Positions 1 through 6,155 of a DNA stretch of 6,155 nucleotides are shown here, in pieces. The translations under genes and the position numbers were made by a program. The stretch covers positions 1 through 6,155 of the forward strand of contig JAEWRF010000242.1 in assembly GCA_023460155.1 (NCBI GenBank), given 5' to 3'. The notes below the pieces were generated by a model that was not told the origin of the DNA, did no database searches, and saw nothing but the letters and a program-made list of their open reading frames with translations. The DNA comes from Bacillota bacterium. Its GTDB lineage: Bacteria > Bacillota > Clostridia > Oscillospirales > Acutalibacteraceae. Within the stretch, counting starts at the first letter, position 1; each line of letters opens with the position of its first letter.

Positions 1-47
1 GTTTACACTCTAAACCATGTCTTGACCTTCGTATGCGAATACTGCAA

Positions 48-1457
48 TTAATTTTTTTTAAAATTTGTCGGTAAAAGGATCTCGAATTTGGTTCCGATTC
101 CAGCCTTGCTTTGAACCGAGATTTTACCATGGTGCATTTCCGTAATCGCTTTAACGATTGTTAAGCCGATTCCCGCGCCGCCGGTGCGGCTGTTTCGTGA
201 ACGGTCCGTGCGGTAAAAGCGCTCGAAAATATATGGCAGGTCTTCCTCGGAAATTCCCACGCCGGTATCCTCCACCCGGATCAGCGCATATCCATTCCCG
301 CTGGAAAGGTTGATTTTGACGCTGCCGCCGATTGGAGTATATTTGACGGCGTTGGAAATCAGATTGACGAAAATCCTGCTGATTTTATCGGAATCCGCCT
401 GCATTACAACCGAAGGGCCTTCCACCGTAACGGAAATCTGCTTTTTCAGCGTTTTCGCCTGAAAACTGTCAACCGCCCTTTGTGCTAATGCCCTCAGGTT
501 CGTTTCGGAGAGTTTCAGCGCCGAATTCTCACCCTCCAGCTCTGCCAGACCTTGCAGCTCGGAAACAAGTCGGCTCAGCCGAAGAATTTCTTCCAGACAG
601 CTTTCCAGGCGTTCCTTGTCCGGCTCCCAGATTCCGTCGATCAACGCTTCCATATTGCCCTGCAAGGCCGTCAAAGGGGTCCGCAGTTCATGGGCAACGT
701 CGGTGGTAAGGCGTTTTCGCAGCGCTTCCTGATTTTGCAGCTCATCCGAAAGCCGATTGATGGAAGCCGTTAGGCGGTCCAATTCCTCAGTGCTGGATTC
801 CGAAGGTATTTTGTCGGTATAATTGCCTTTCGCAATGTTTTCCGCAGCGCGGATAACGCGAACAATCGGACTGCTAATCCGGTTTGACATATAAAATCCA
901 AGCAAAGCAGCCAAGAGGAGTGAACCGATTCCAATTAAAAAGAGCAGCTGATTCAAGGTATTAATAAACTCGGCGTCATTCGAAGTGTAGTAAAAAGGCC
1001 CGTAATAGCCGATGCTCGCGGCACCGATTTTTTTAACCCCGGAATACAGTGGATAGCTTTTTTCTTCATATTCACCTTTGAAATTTGGCGAGCGGCTTTG
1101 CATGTCGGCCGCCATATTTTTCAGCATCTGTTGGCACAATCCGCCGTTGTGTACCATTGCATTCCAAAGAATACTGCCGGAGCTGTCGTAGACTTTTACA
1201 ATCACGCCGCGCTCCAGTGCGTTGACCCCCACGGTTTCCAAAGCCTGCTGTCTGCCTTTTCCCGGCGGGTTCTGAATCATTTGCTGTGAGACCTGGCTTA
1301 CGATTTCTTGGTTTTTTGCTTCCTGCTGACGCATGACATACTGCTCAAACTGGCTGCGCAGAAAGAGATTAGAGATCAGGCTGACGGATGCAACCAGCAG
1401 CAGCGCGAGAAAGCCGTAGGATATGGAGAGTTTATATTTCAGTGACATTTTTTTCAT
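48..1457 (-). CDS. HAMP-domain sensor histidine kinase of the copper operon
   Basis: Membrane sensor kinase that should autophosphorylate on a histidine and pass the phosphate to the response regulator encoded just upstream. With the ATG at 1457 it has 469 residues. Visible layout: TM helix about 12-32, extracytoplasmic loop about 34-165, TM helix about 168-190, HAMP about 192-244, HisKA with the H-box AHELRTPL (His256), then HATPase_c with N-box Asn369 in ISNAVKYTP, G1 box DTGVG (397-401), F-box FERFYR and G2 box GGAGIGL (426-432). All catalytic motifs are intact. A longer reading from a GTG at 1469 is possible, but the AAGGA before it sits one base away; the ATG at 1457 has GGAGA five bases upstream and is preferred. 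The sensor loop carries a Met/His/Cys cluster (residues 101-119) near a GYYGPFYY segment. The gene starts 19 bases after the regulator stop and ends the visible operon. Copper as the signal is inferred from context; a general envelope-stress signal is an alternative. Confidence 0.93.
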   Translation of the reverse strand: MKKMSLKYKLSISYGFLALLLVASVSLISNLFLRSQFEQYVMRQQEAKNQEIVSQVSQQMIQNPPGKGRQQALETVGVNALERGVIVKVYDSSGSILWNAMVHNGGLCQQMLKNMAADMQSRSPNFKGEYEEKSYPLYSGVKKIGAASIGYYGPFYYTSNDAEFINTLNQLLFLIGIGSLLLAALLGFYMSNRISSPIVRVIRAAENIAKGNYTDKIPSESSTEELDRLTASINRLSDELQNQEALRKRLTTDVAHELRTPLTALQGNMEALIDGIWEPDKERLESCLEEILRLSRLVSELQGLAELEGENSALKLSETNLRALAQRAVDSFQAKTLKKQISVTVEGPSVVMQADSDKISRIFVNLISNAVKYTPIGGSVKINLSSGNGYALIRVEDTGVGISEEDLPYIFERFYRTDRSRNSRTGGAGIGLTIVKAITEMHHGKISVQSKAGIGTKFEILLPTNFKKN

Positions 1458-1462
1458 ACTGA

Positions 1463-1467
1463 TCTCC
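1463..1467 (-). promoter_or_regulatory. Ribosome binding site deciding the kinase start
   Basis: GGAGA on the minus strand lies five bases before the ATG at 1457. An upstream in-frame GTG (1469) overlaps this region, but its nearest Shine-Dalgarno-like string, AAGGA (1471-1475), is one base away, too close for normal initiation. This favours the 469-residue kinase over the 473-residue one. Confidence 0.65.
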
Positions 1468-1476
1468 ACATCCTTT

Positions 1477-2175
1477 TTAAGTTCCAGAGCTGAAGGAATA
1501 TCCTACGCCGTGAACCGTAAGAATATATTTTGGATTTTTGGAATCATCCTCGATTTTTTGCCGAATATTTTTGATATGGGTATCAATCACCCGATCATAA
1601 CCGTCAAAAGCATCTCCAAGGGCATGCGTAATGAGCTCGTCCCGGGAAAATGCCCTTGTGGGGAAGCTTGCCATTGTAAAAAACACACTGTATTCATTCG
1701 GCGTAAACGGAACCCGTTCTCCGTCTTTGCGGACCTCGTGCCTTTCATTATCAATTACTATTCTGCCACCGTCAAAAACAAGTTCTTTGGAAAGCGGAAT
1801 CACTTCATTGGAAGCGCGGCGAAGAACGGTTTCAATTTTTGCCATAAGCAGCCGGGGACTGAACGGCTTTGTAATATAGTCGTCCGCGCCCAATCCCAGC
1901 CCTTTGAGCATATCTTCTTCGGCGGTTTTAGCGGTAAGCATGATGACCGGCACCCGTGACCTGGCCCGTATCTCACGGCAGACATGCTCCCCGGATAACT
2001 CAGGGAGCATGAGGTCAAGTACTACAAGAGCCGGACGGCAGCGGTCAAACGAATCCAAGGCTTCGCGCCCGTCGTAGGCACAGACGGCATGATATCCACC
2101 TTTTTCAAGATAGGATTTTACCACTTCCGTTATTTTCGGTTCGTCATCCACTACAAGGATCGTCTTATTTGTCAT
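1477..2175 (-). CDS. OmpR/PhoB-family response regulator
   Basis: Cytoplasmic DNA-binding response regulator of 232 residues, the usual length for the family. The receiver domain (about 4-117) has the acidic pair Asp10-Asp11, phosphoacceptor Asp54 in VVLDLMLPELSG, Thr81 in MLTAKT and Lys103 in ITKPFSP. The C-terminal winged helix (about 150-227) has the PFTPNEY start, the recognition-helix pattern around VIDTHIKNIRQKIE and the closing VHGVGYSF hairpin. All switch residues are intact. The ATG at 2175 is preceded by GGTGA six bases upstream, a modest ribosome binding site. The gene begins 36 bases after the lipoprotein stop and is followed 19 bases later by the kinase, so the two form a cognate pair. 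It probably regulates the copper genes of this operon, since it is co-transcribed with them; the target sites are not visible here because the operon promoter is outside the window. Confidence 0.95.
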   Translation of the reverse strand: MTNKTILVVDDEPKITEVVKSYLEKGGYHAVCAYDGREALDSFDRCRPALVVLDLMLPELSGEHVCREIRARSRVPVIMLTAKTAEEDMLKGLGLGADDYITKPFSPRLLMAKIETVLRRASNEVIPLSKELVFDGGRIVIDNERHEVRKDGERVPFTPNEYSVFFTMASFPTRAFSRDELITHALGDAFDGYDRVIDTHIKNIRQKIEDDSKNPKYILTVHGVGYSFSSGT

Positions 2176-2211
2176 TCGTTTTCACCGCTTCTGTGTCAGG
2201 ATGTCTTTATT

Positions 2212-2856
2212 TTACTTCAAATTATACGGCTTTAAAAGCAGATCGACATTTTTTCCGGACTCATCCTGCATCGTTTTGAAGGCCCAGCCTTCAACCTTCT
2301 GGACGTCCACGCCGAGATCACGGAGCGGTTTTGCCGCAATAACAAACACAATATCCTTATCATTTTTTGTATAATCCTTCGCGAATTCAAATTTGCCGCC
2401 GTTCAGCACGATGCCGTAATGATCGAGCGCCTGGTGGTAGGTAAGCGCTTTTCGGTCTGCGGTCACGCTTTCAAATAACGCCTGCTCCGGCGTATTTTTT
2501 TCTCCGGTTCCCTTGCCGAAATCGGTCACAAGGGAAAGCGTTGAGCCGTCTGCCTTATAATCCTTGCCTAGCTTTGAAACATTCAGTCCGGCATCCAGAA
2601 ACGGCTGAATCGGTGTGGAAAGGACAATATCTTCTTCCGATTTGGAATAGTCCCGGCTGACTGTCAACCGAGTTTTTCCGTCGACTGTAAGAACATAATC
2701 GTTGCTTTTCCCTTCCGAAATCAGGGAAGGATCGGCCTTCAGAAGATCGGAAAAGGATTGTTTGCTGTATTTCTGTACAACATCTGTTGACGCGCATCCC
2801 GTAAAGAGTGTGACGGAAATCAAAACGGCAATGAATACCGCTATTCTCTTTTTCAT
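2212..2856 (-). CDS. Putative lipoprotein with an internally duplicated domain, function unknown
   Basis: I do not recognise a named family. The 214-residue product has a lipoprotein signal: MKKR, a hydrophobic core (5-18) and the lipobox FTGC with Cys21 as the expected lipidated residue, so it should be anchored on the outer face of the membrane. The mature part contains two related units, about 51-113 and 146-210. Both carry a DY(S/T)K block followed by (E/K)DIV, then a proline, a (D/L)-x-G-(L/V)-(N/D)-V turn and a final hydrophobic strand. After Cys21 there is no further cysteine, and there are only two histidines (141, 146) and one methionine (197), so it does not look like a Cys/Met-rich copper chaperone. 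GGAGA lies seven bases before the ATG, in the 14-base gap after copA, implying tight co-expression with the ATPase. The position between the copper pump and the two-component system suggests an accessory role in sensing or in the outer-face handling of metal; this is inference only. Confidence 0.85.
   Translation of the reverse strand: MKKRIAVFIAVLISVTLFTGCASTDVVQKYSKQSFSDLLKADPSLISEGKSNDYVLTVDGKTRLTVSRDYSKSEEDIVLSTPIQPFLDAGLNVSKLGKDYKADGSTLSLVTDFGKGTGEKNTPEQALFESVTADRKALTYHQALDHYGIVLNGGKFEFAKDYTKNDKDIVFVIAAKPLRDLGVDVQKVEGWAFKTMQDESGKNVDLLLKPYNLK
2221..2226 (-). promoter_or_regulatory. Possible -10 element of an internal promoter for the two-component genes
   Basis: A perfect TATAAT on the minus strand lies in the last codons of the lipoprotein gene, 45 bases upstream of the regulator start codon. 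At 17-base spacing the -35 position reads ATGTCG, which shares only three positions with TTGACA, and there is no extended TG motif. It could give basal expression of the regulator and kinase independent of the operon promoter, or be a chance match within the codons for Tyr-Asn. Confidence 0.22.
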
Positions 2857-2870
2857 TATATTTTCTCCAA

Positions 2871-5330
2871 TTATTTCACTTTGAAATATCTTAGCCGAAG
2901 GGCGTTGGAAACAACCGATACGGAACTCAGCGCCATAGCAGCGCCTGCAAAGATCGGGTTCAGCATCGGCCCGCCGAAAAGGTAGAACACGCCCGCCGCA
3001 AATGGAATCCCCGCAAGATTGTAAATAAAGGCCCAGAAAAGATTTTGCTTGATGTTCCGGATCACGGCGCGGCTCAGTCCGATCGCGGTGGGAACCTCGT
3101 TCAGATCTCCGCGCATCAGGACAATGTCTGCGGATTCCACCGCCACGTCTGTCCCAGTGCCGATCGCCATACCGATATCCGCCTGCACCAGCGCGGGCGC
3201 GTCGTTGATCCCGTCGCCGACCATGGCAACCTTTCTGCCGGTCTCCTGAAGTTTTTTTACCTCGCCCGCTTTATCCTGCGGAAGAACGTCGGAAAGGACT
3301 CGGTCAATGCCGACTTCCTTCGCGATTGAGGATGCTGTTCCGGCGTTGTCGCCCGTAATCATCACGACCTCTATGCCGTAATTTTTCAGCTTTCGGATCG
3401 CTGCGCGGCTGGTTGGCTTTACCGTATCGGCCGCGGCCATCAACCCGGCAAGCATCCCGTCCACGGAAAGATACATCAGTGTGTGTCCGCCCGCGGAAAG
3501 GGATTCCGTATCGTATTCCGCGCGGGAAACGTCAACGCCGTTTTCCTTCATGAGTTTAACGCTGCCGGCCAGAACATGCTTTCCGCCGACGACCGCGTCA
3601 ATGCCCCTGCCGGGAACCGCCTTGAAATGTTCCGGTTCGGTCAAGGAAATCCTGCGCTTTTCCGCTCCCTCCACAATGGCGCGCGCGATCGGGTGCTCCG
3701 AACCGCGTTCGGCGGAAGCTCCGAGAGCCAGTATCTCTTCTTCGGAAATGCCAGAGTAAACCTTAACATCCGTCAGTTCCGGTTTTCCTTCGGTAATCGT
3801 GCCGGTCTTATCCAAAACAACCGTATCAATTTTGTGCGCAGTTTCCAGCGCTTCTCCGCCTTTGATCAAAATACCCAGCTCCGCGCCTTTTCCGGTGCCA
3901 ACCATGATCGCAGTCGGCGTTGCAAGGCCCAGCGCGCACGGGCAGGCGATGACCAGTACGGATACAAAGCTTGTCAGCACAAAATTGAATTCTTTGCCCG
4001 CCAGTGCCCATGCGATCGCAGTAATCACAGCAATCCCAATGACTACCGGTACGAAATAGCCGGATACGATATCCGCGAGCTTGGCAATCGGCGCTTTTTT
4101 GCTCTGCGCGTCTTCCACCAGACGAATAATCTTGGAAAGGGCAGTGTCAGCCCCGATTTTTGTAACGCGGAAACGGATCAATCCCTCGCCGTTGATGCTG
4201 CCGCCCGTGACCGGAGAATCCGGCTGTTTTTCCACGGGGAGGCTTTCGCCGGTCAGCATGGACTCATCCACGGAGGAAAGGCCCTCCGTCACAATTCCGT
4301 CAACCGGGATGGATGAACCCGGCCGCACGAGAACAATTTCGCCGACCTCAACCTCTTCGACCGGTACTTCAACTTCCGTGCCGTTGCGAATTATTGTTGC
4401 GGTTTTGGGTGCAAGGTTCATGAGCTTTTTAATAGCTTCCGAAGTCTTGCCTTTGCTGACCGCTTCCAGATATTTGCCGAGCATGACCAGCGTAATGACA
4501 ACGGCGGCCGATTCAAAGTAAAGTGACGTTGAATAGGAAAAATCGCCGAAATAGATCATCCCCATTGCGAACGTGCTGTACAGGAATGCGGCCCCTGTAC
4601 CGATGGCGACAAGCGTATCCATATTCGGCGCGCCTTTCAGCAGCGATTTCAAACCAATTCGGAAAAAGTAGTCGCCCGCCGCGATCACAGGAATCGTCAG
4701 AAGAAACTGTACCAGCGCAAATACGAATGGAAAGCTGTGGGGGCTCATAAAATCCGGAAGCGGGAGGCCCAGCTGCGGAATCATGTGCGACATGGCGATA
4801 TAAAGTTCAGGGACAGCGAATGCGGAAGCAGTGATTAGGCGCATTTTCATTCTGGAAAGACCCTTGCTCCGCTTTTTCTCGTCTTCGCTGATGGCGCCGG
4901 ATTCCATGTCCCTCAGGGTATAACCGGCATCGGTAATTGCTGCTTTAATCTGTGACAGTTTTACCTGTGAGGGATCGAAATCGATGCTGCCTCGGTTCGT
5001 GGCAATGTTGACCTGCACATTTTGAACACCATTCAGTTTTTTCACCGCACGTTCCACCGCAGCGGAGCAGGAGGCACAGCTCATTCCGTCGATTGCAAGA
5101 TCGATATGTTTGATTGGCTGGGAGTTTTCTAGACCGTACCCCGCGTCTTCCACGGACTTTTTCAGTGTTTCAAAGCTCACTTTGCTTTCATCATAACAAA
5201 CACGCATTTTTTCGGTTGCTATATTTACGTCACAGGATGCCACACCGTCCAGTTTGGCGGCGGCTTTTTGCGCGTGCGCCGCACAGGACGCGCAGGACAT
5301 TCCCGTAACACGGTATATTTTCTCAGTCAT
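2871..5330 (-). CDS. copA: Cu(I)-exporting P1B-type ATPase CopA
   Basis: Integral membrane pump that hydrolyses ATP to export monovalent copper from the cytosol. It has 819 residues, normal for a CopA with two N-terminal HMA domains. HMA1 has GMSCASC (Cys13, Cys16) and HMA2 has GMSCASC (Cys85, Cys88). The membrane and catalytic core follow: actuator TGES (360-363), transport-site CPC (463-465), phosphorylation motif DKTGT with Asp507, nucleotide-binding SEHP (His546-Pro547), TGDN (659-662) and GDGINDAP (705-712). The late-helix residues Tyr769-Asn770 and Met799 with Ser803 match the YN and MxxSS copper-site signature that separates Cu(I) pumps from Zn/Cd or Co pumps. HMA1 carries two extra cysteines (33 and 45). 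AAGGAGT lies seven bases before the ATG at 5330. It starts 34 bases after the upstream transporter-cupredoxin gene and its stop is followed after 14 bases by the lipoprotein start. No frameshift or missing motif is seen. Silver could be a secondary substrate. Confidence 0.97.
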   Translation of the reverse strand: MTEKIYRVTGMSCASCAAHAQKAAAKLDGVASCDVNIATEKMRVCYDESKVSFETLKKSVEDAGYGLENSQPIKHIDLAIDGMSCASCSAAVERAVKKLNGVQNVQVNIATNRGSIDFDPSQVKLSQIKAAITDAGYTLRDMESGAISEDEKKRSKGLSRMKMRLITASAFAVPELYIAMSHMIPQLGLPLPDFMSPHSFPFVFALVQFLLTIPVIAAGDYFFRIGLKSLLKGAPNMDTLVAIGTGAAFLYSTFAMGMIYFGDFSYSTSLYFESAAVVITLVMLGKYLEAVSKGKTSEAIKKLMNLAPKTATIIRNGTEVEVPVEEVEVGEIVLVRPGSSIPVDGIVTEGLSSVDESMLTGESLPVEKQPDSPVTGGSINGEGLIRFRVTKIGADTALSKIIRLVEDAQSKKAPIAKLADIVSGYFVPVVIGIAVITAIAWALAGKEFNFVLTSFVSVLVIACPCALGLATPTAIMVGTGKGAELGILIKGGEALETAHKIDTVVLDKTGTITEGKPELTDVKVYSGISEEEILALGASAERGSEHPIARAIVEGAEKRRISLTEPEHFKAVPGRGIDAVVGGKHVLAGSVKLMKENGVDVSRAEYDTESLSAGGHTLMYLSVDGMLAGLMAAADTVKPTSRAAIRKLKNYGIEVVMITGDNAGTASSIAKEVGIDRVLSDVLPQDKAGEVKKLQETGRKVAMVGDGINDAPALVQADIGMAIGTGTDVAVESADIVLMRGDLNEVPTAIGLSRAVIRNIKQNLFWAFIYNLAGIPFAAGVFYLFGGPMLNPIFAGAAMALSSVSVVSNALRLRYFKVK

Positions 5331-5364
5331 GTTCTACACTCCTTGTTTTCTATCATTCACTGCC

Positions 5365-6155
5365 TTACGAAATTCTGCAGCAGCTTGGCTGCTGCTGCTG
5401 TGCCTGCGCTCCTGCGGAGGATTGCGCGGAGTTTGCCGCAGCAAGCTCGGAATCGCTGTCCACAACCGTAATCGTGCTCCGGATCATACCCATCCAGCAG
5501 GTATAGGGAATTGTTCCGGTTTCCTTCGGTGTAAATTCAATTACATTATCCCCCGGGACAAGCTTCTGCTGAATCCCGTATTTGGGGATGGTCACCGGGT
5601 TATTGCATCCGTTTAGGTCCGATTCCTTGACTTGAATCGTCCATTTTACAGGGATACCTTTTTTCACGGCAATCGGCACATAATAGCCGTTATCGAATGA
5701 GGAGGTTACCTCCTGCACATTGCCGGTTACTTTGGCCGTATTCTGCACGGCAGCCGGCGCGGTTGTTCCAATCTGAACACCGGAAAGCGTAAGTCCTCTG
5801 CCCATCATGAACAGTCCAAGCACCGTCACAAGCACGGCGCTGACCTGCATCATCTTATGTGTAAACTTGGAGCTCAGCAAAGTACTGATCGCCCCGAACG
5901 CAAACATCAGCGGAACGGTTCCGGGGCTGAACATCAGCATGGAGAACGCACCTGCAAAAAAGCTTCCGGTTCCGAGTGCGTAAAGCTGCATGGCCTGAAG
6001 CGGGCCGCAGGGCATAAGACCGTTTAAAAGTCCAACGTAAAAAGGACCGTGCTTTGTTTTCCCGGAATACAGCTTTTTGCCAATGAATTTTGGCATTCTG
6101 AAATTGATTTTTCGGAGCCAGGGAATAGCGTGGAGCATATTCAGCCCCATAATAA
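5365..6155 (-). CDS. TauE/SafE (DsbD_2-like) membrane protein fused to a cupredoxin domain, 5' end missing
   Basis: Partial gene: the reading frame is still open at the window edge and the methionine at 6150 is probably internal, because the family normally has more transmembrane helices, often with an N-terminal HMA domain, before this point. Numbering from that Met, the visible part has three membrane segments (about 37-60, 63-92, 100-124), the first with NGLMPCGP (Pro47-Cys48), a mark of the DsbD_2/UreH-like branch of the TauE/SafE superfamily. A linker leads to a cupredoxin-like beta domain (about 140-231) with NGCNNPVTIP, LVPGDNVIEFTP and PYTCWMGMI. Candidate copper ligands are Cys182, Cys218, Met220 and Met222; the domain has no histidine. 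The C-terminus is Ala/Ser/Gln-rich, with four Gln codons in a row and a terminal Cys-Cys pair (257-258). The gene lies 34 bases upstream of copA with no terminator, so it is probably co-transcribed and works in copper handling. Sulfite export, the family name, is unlikely here. Confidence 0.87.
   Translation of the reverse strand, partial: IMGLNMLHAIPWLRKINFRMPKFIGKKLYSGKTKHGPFYVGLLNGLMPCGPLQAMQLYALGTGSFFAGAFSMLMFSPGTVPLMFAFGAISTLLSSKFTHKMMQVSAVLVTVLGLFMMGRGLTLSGVQIGTTAPAAVQNTAKVTGNVQEVTSSFDNGYYVPIAVKKGIPVKWTIQVKESDLNGCNNPVTIPKYGIQQKLVPGDNVIEFTPKETGTIPYTCWMGMIRSTITVVDSDSELAAANSAQSSAGAQAQQQQPSCCRIS
5377..5395 (-). repeat. 8-bp inverted repeat (hairpin) at the end of the cupredoxin fusion gene
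   Basis: In the transcript, GCAGCAGC and GCUGCUGC flank a CAA loop: eight perfect, GC-rich pairs formed by the last Gln codons and the Ser-Cys-Cys codons. It ends nine bases before the stop codon, about 32 bases upstream of the copA ribosome binding site. No U-tract follows, so it is not a standard terminator. It could be a processing or stability element between the two cistrons, or a by-product of CAG/TGC codon runs. Confidence 0.4.

Noticed and set aside
1..15. Inverted repeat GTTTA-CACTC-TAAAC at the window edge
   Set aside because: Five AT-rich pairs could occur by chance, and the flanking sequence needed to judge an operator or attachment site is outside the window.
27..60. Possible terminator facing either way (GTAT-GCGA-ATAC hairpin at 31-42 and the run of T at 52-59)
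   Set aside because: The stem is only four pairs and AT-rich. The T run is on the plus strand and overlaps the end of the kinase gene, so it cannot serve as the U-tract of the minus-strand operon.
1423..1959. Plus-strand open frame of 178 codons spanning the regulator-kinase junction
   Set aside because: It is antisense to two intact genes and shows no family signature; best explained as a shadow of the regulator coding frame.
3483..4316. Long plus-strand open frame (277 codons, GTG start) opposite copA
   Set aside because: It lies wholly antisense to the catalytic core of an intact CopA, has no recognisable domain and an Arg/Asn/Phe-rich composition typical of shadow frames.
5331..5364. 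Promoter or copper operator directly before copA
   Set aside because: The 34-base gap holds a good ribosome binding site but no -10/-35 pair and no CopY- or CsoR-like palindrome.
5365..6150. Treating the Met at 6150 as the true start of the transporter-cupredoxin gene
   Set aside because: The frame is open to the window edge, the visible part begins in the middle of the membrane domain, and no upstream sequence exists to show a ribosome binding site.
1..6155. CRISPR array, transposon, tRNA or rRNA
   Set aside because: No spaced direct repeats, transposase, terminal inverted repeats, cloverleaf or ribosomal RNA sequence are visible; almost the whole window is coding.

Overview
All five genes in this window lie on the minus strand, so the biological reading order runs from position 6155 down to 1. 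They form a compact, apparently single transcription unit: a membrane-embedded TauE/SafE-type (DsbD_2-like) protein fused to a cupredoxin domain (5' end cut off by the window edge), a CopA-type Cu(I)-exporting P1B-ATPase, a duplicated-domain lipoprotein of unknown function, an OmpR-family response regulator, and a HAMP-containing sensor histidine kinase. Gaps between genes are only 14 to 36 bases. No gene on the plus strand is convincing, and no stretch longer than 300 bases lacks a gene.

The organism is most likely a Gram-positive member of the Bacillota, probably class Clostridia. The supporting signs are AAGGAG-type ribosome binding sites, a lipobox lipoprotein, a roughly balanced base composition, and the style of the CopA and kinase sequences. 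This is inference from general character, not a placement from a marker gene.

Region by region: 5365-6155 holds the transporter-cupredoxin fusion, whose C-terminus ends in a Gln-rich tail with a Cys-Cys pair. Positions 2871-5330 hold the copper ATPase with two N-terminal CxxC metal-binding domains. Positions 2212-2856 hold the lipoprotein, which contains two copies of a unit of about 65 residues. Positions 1477-2175 and 48-1457 hold the two-component system. The last 47 bases after the kinase stop contain no strong terminator.

The proposed working model is a copper (or soft-metal) homeostasis operon. CopA pumps Cu(I) out of the cytosol. The membrane protein with its outward-facing cupredoxin handles or relays copper at the outer face of the membrane. 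The kinase senses an extracytoplasmic signal and the response regulator probably controls the operon. The lipoprotein may bind metal, buffer the ATPase product or tune the kinase; its role cannot be read from the sequence. No CsoR- or CopY-type repressor is present in the window, and the main promoter must lie upstream of position 6155.
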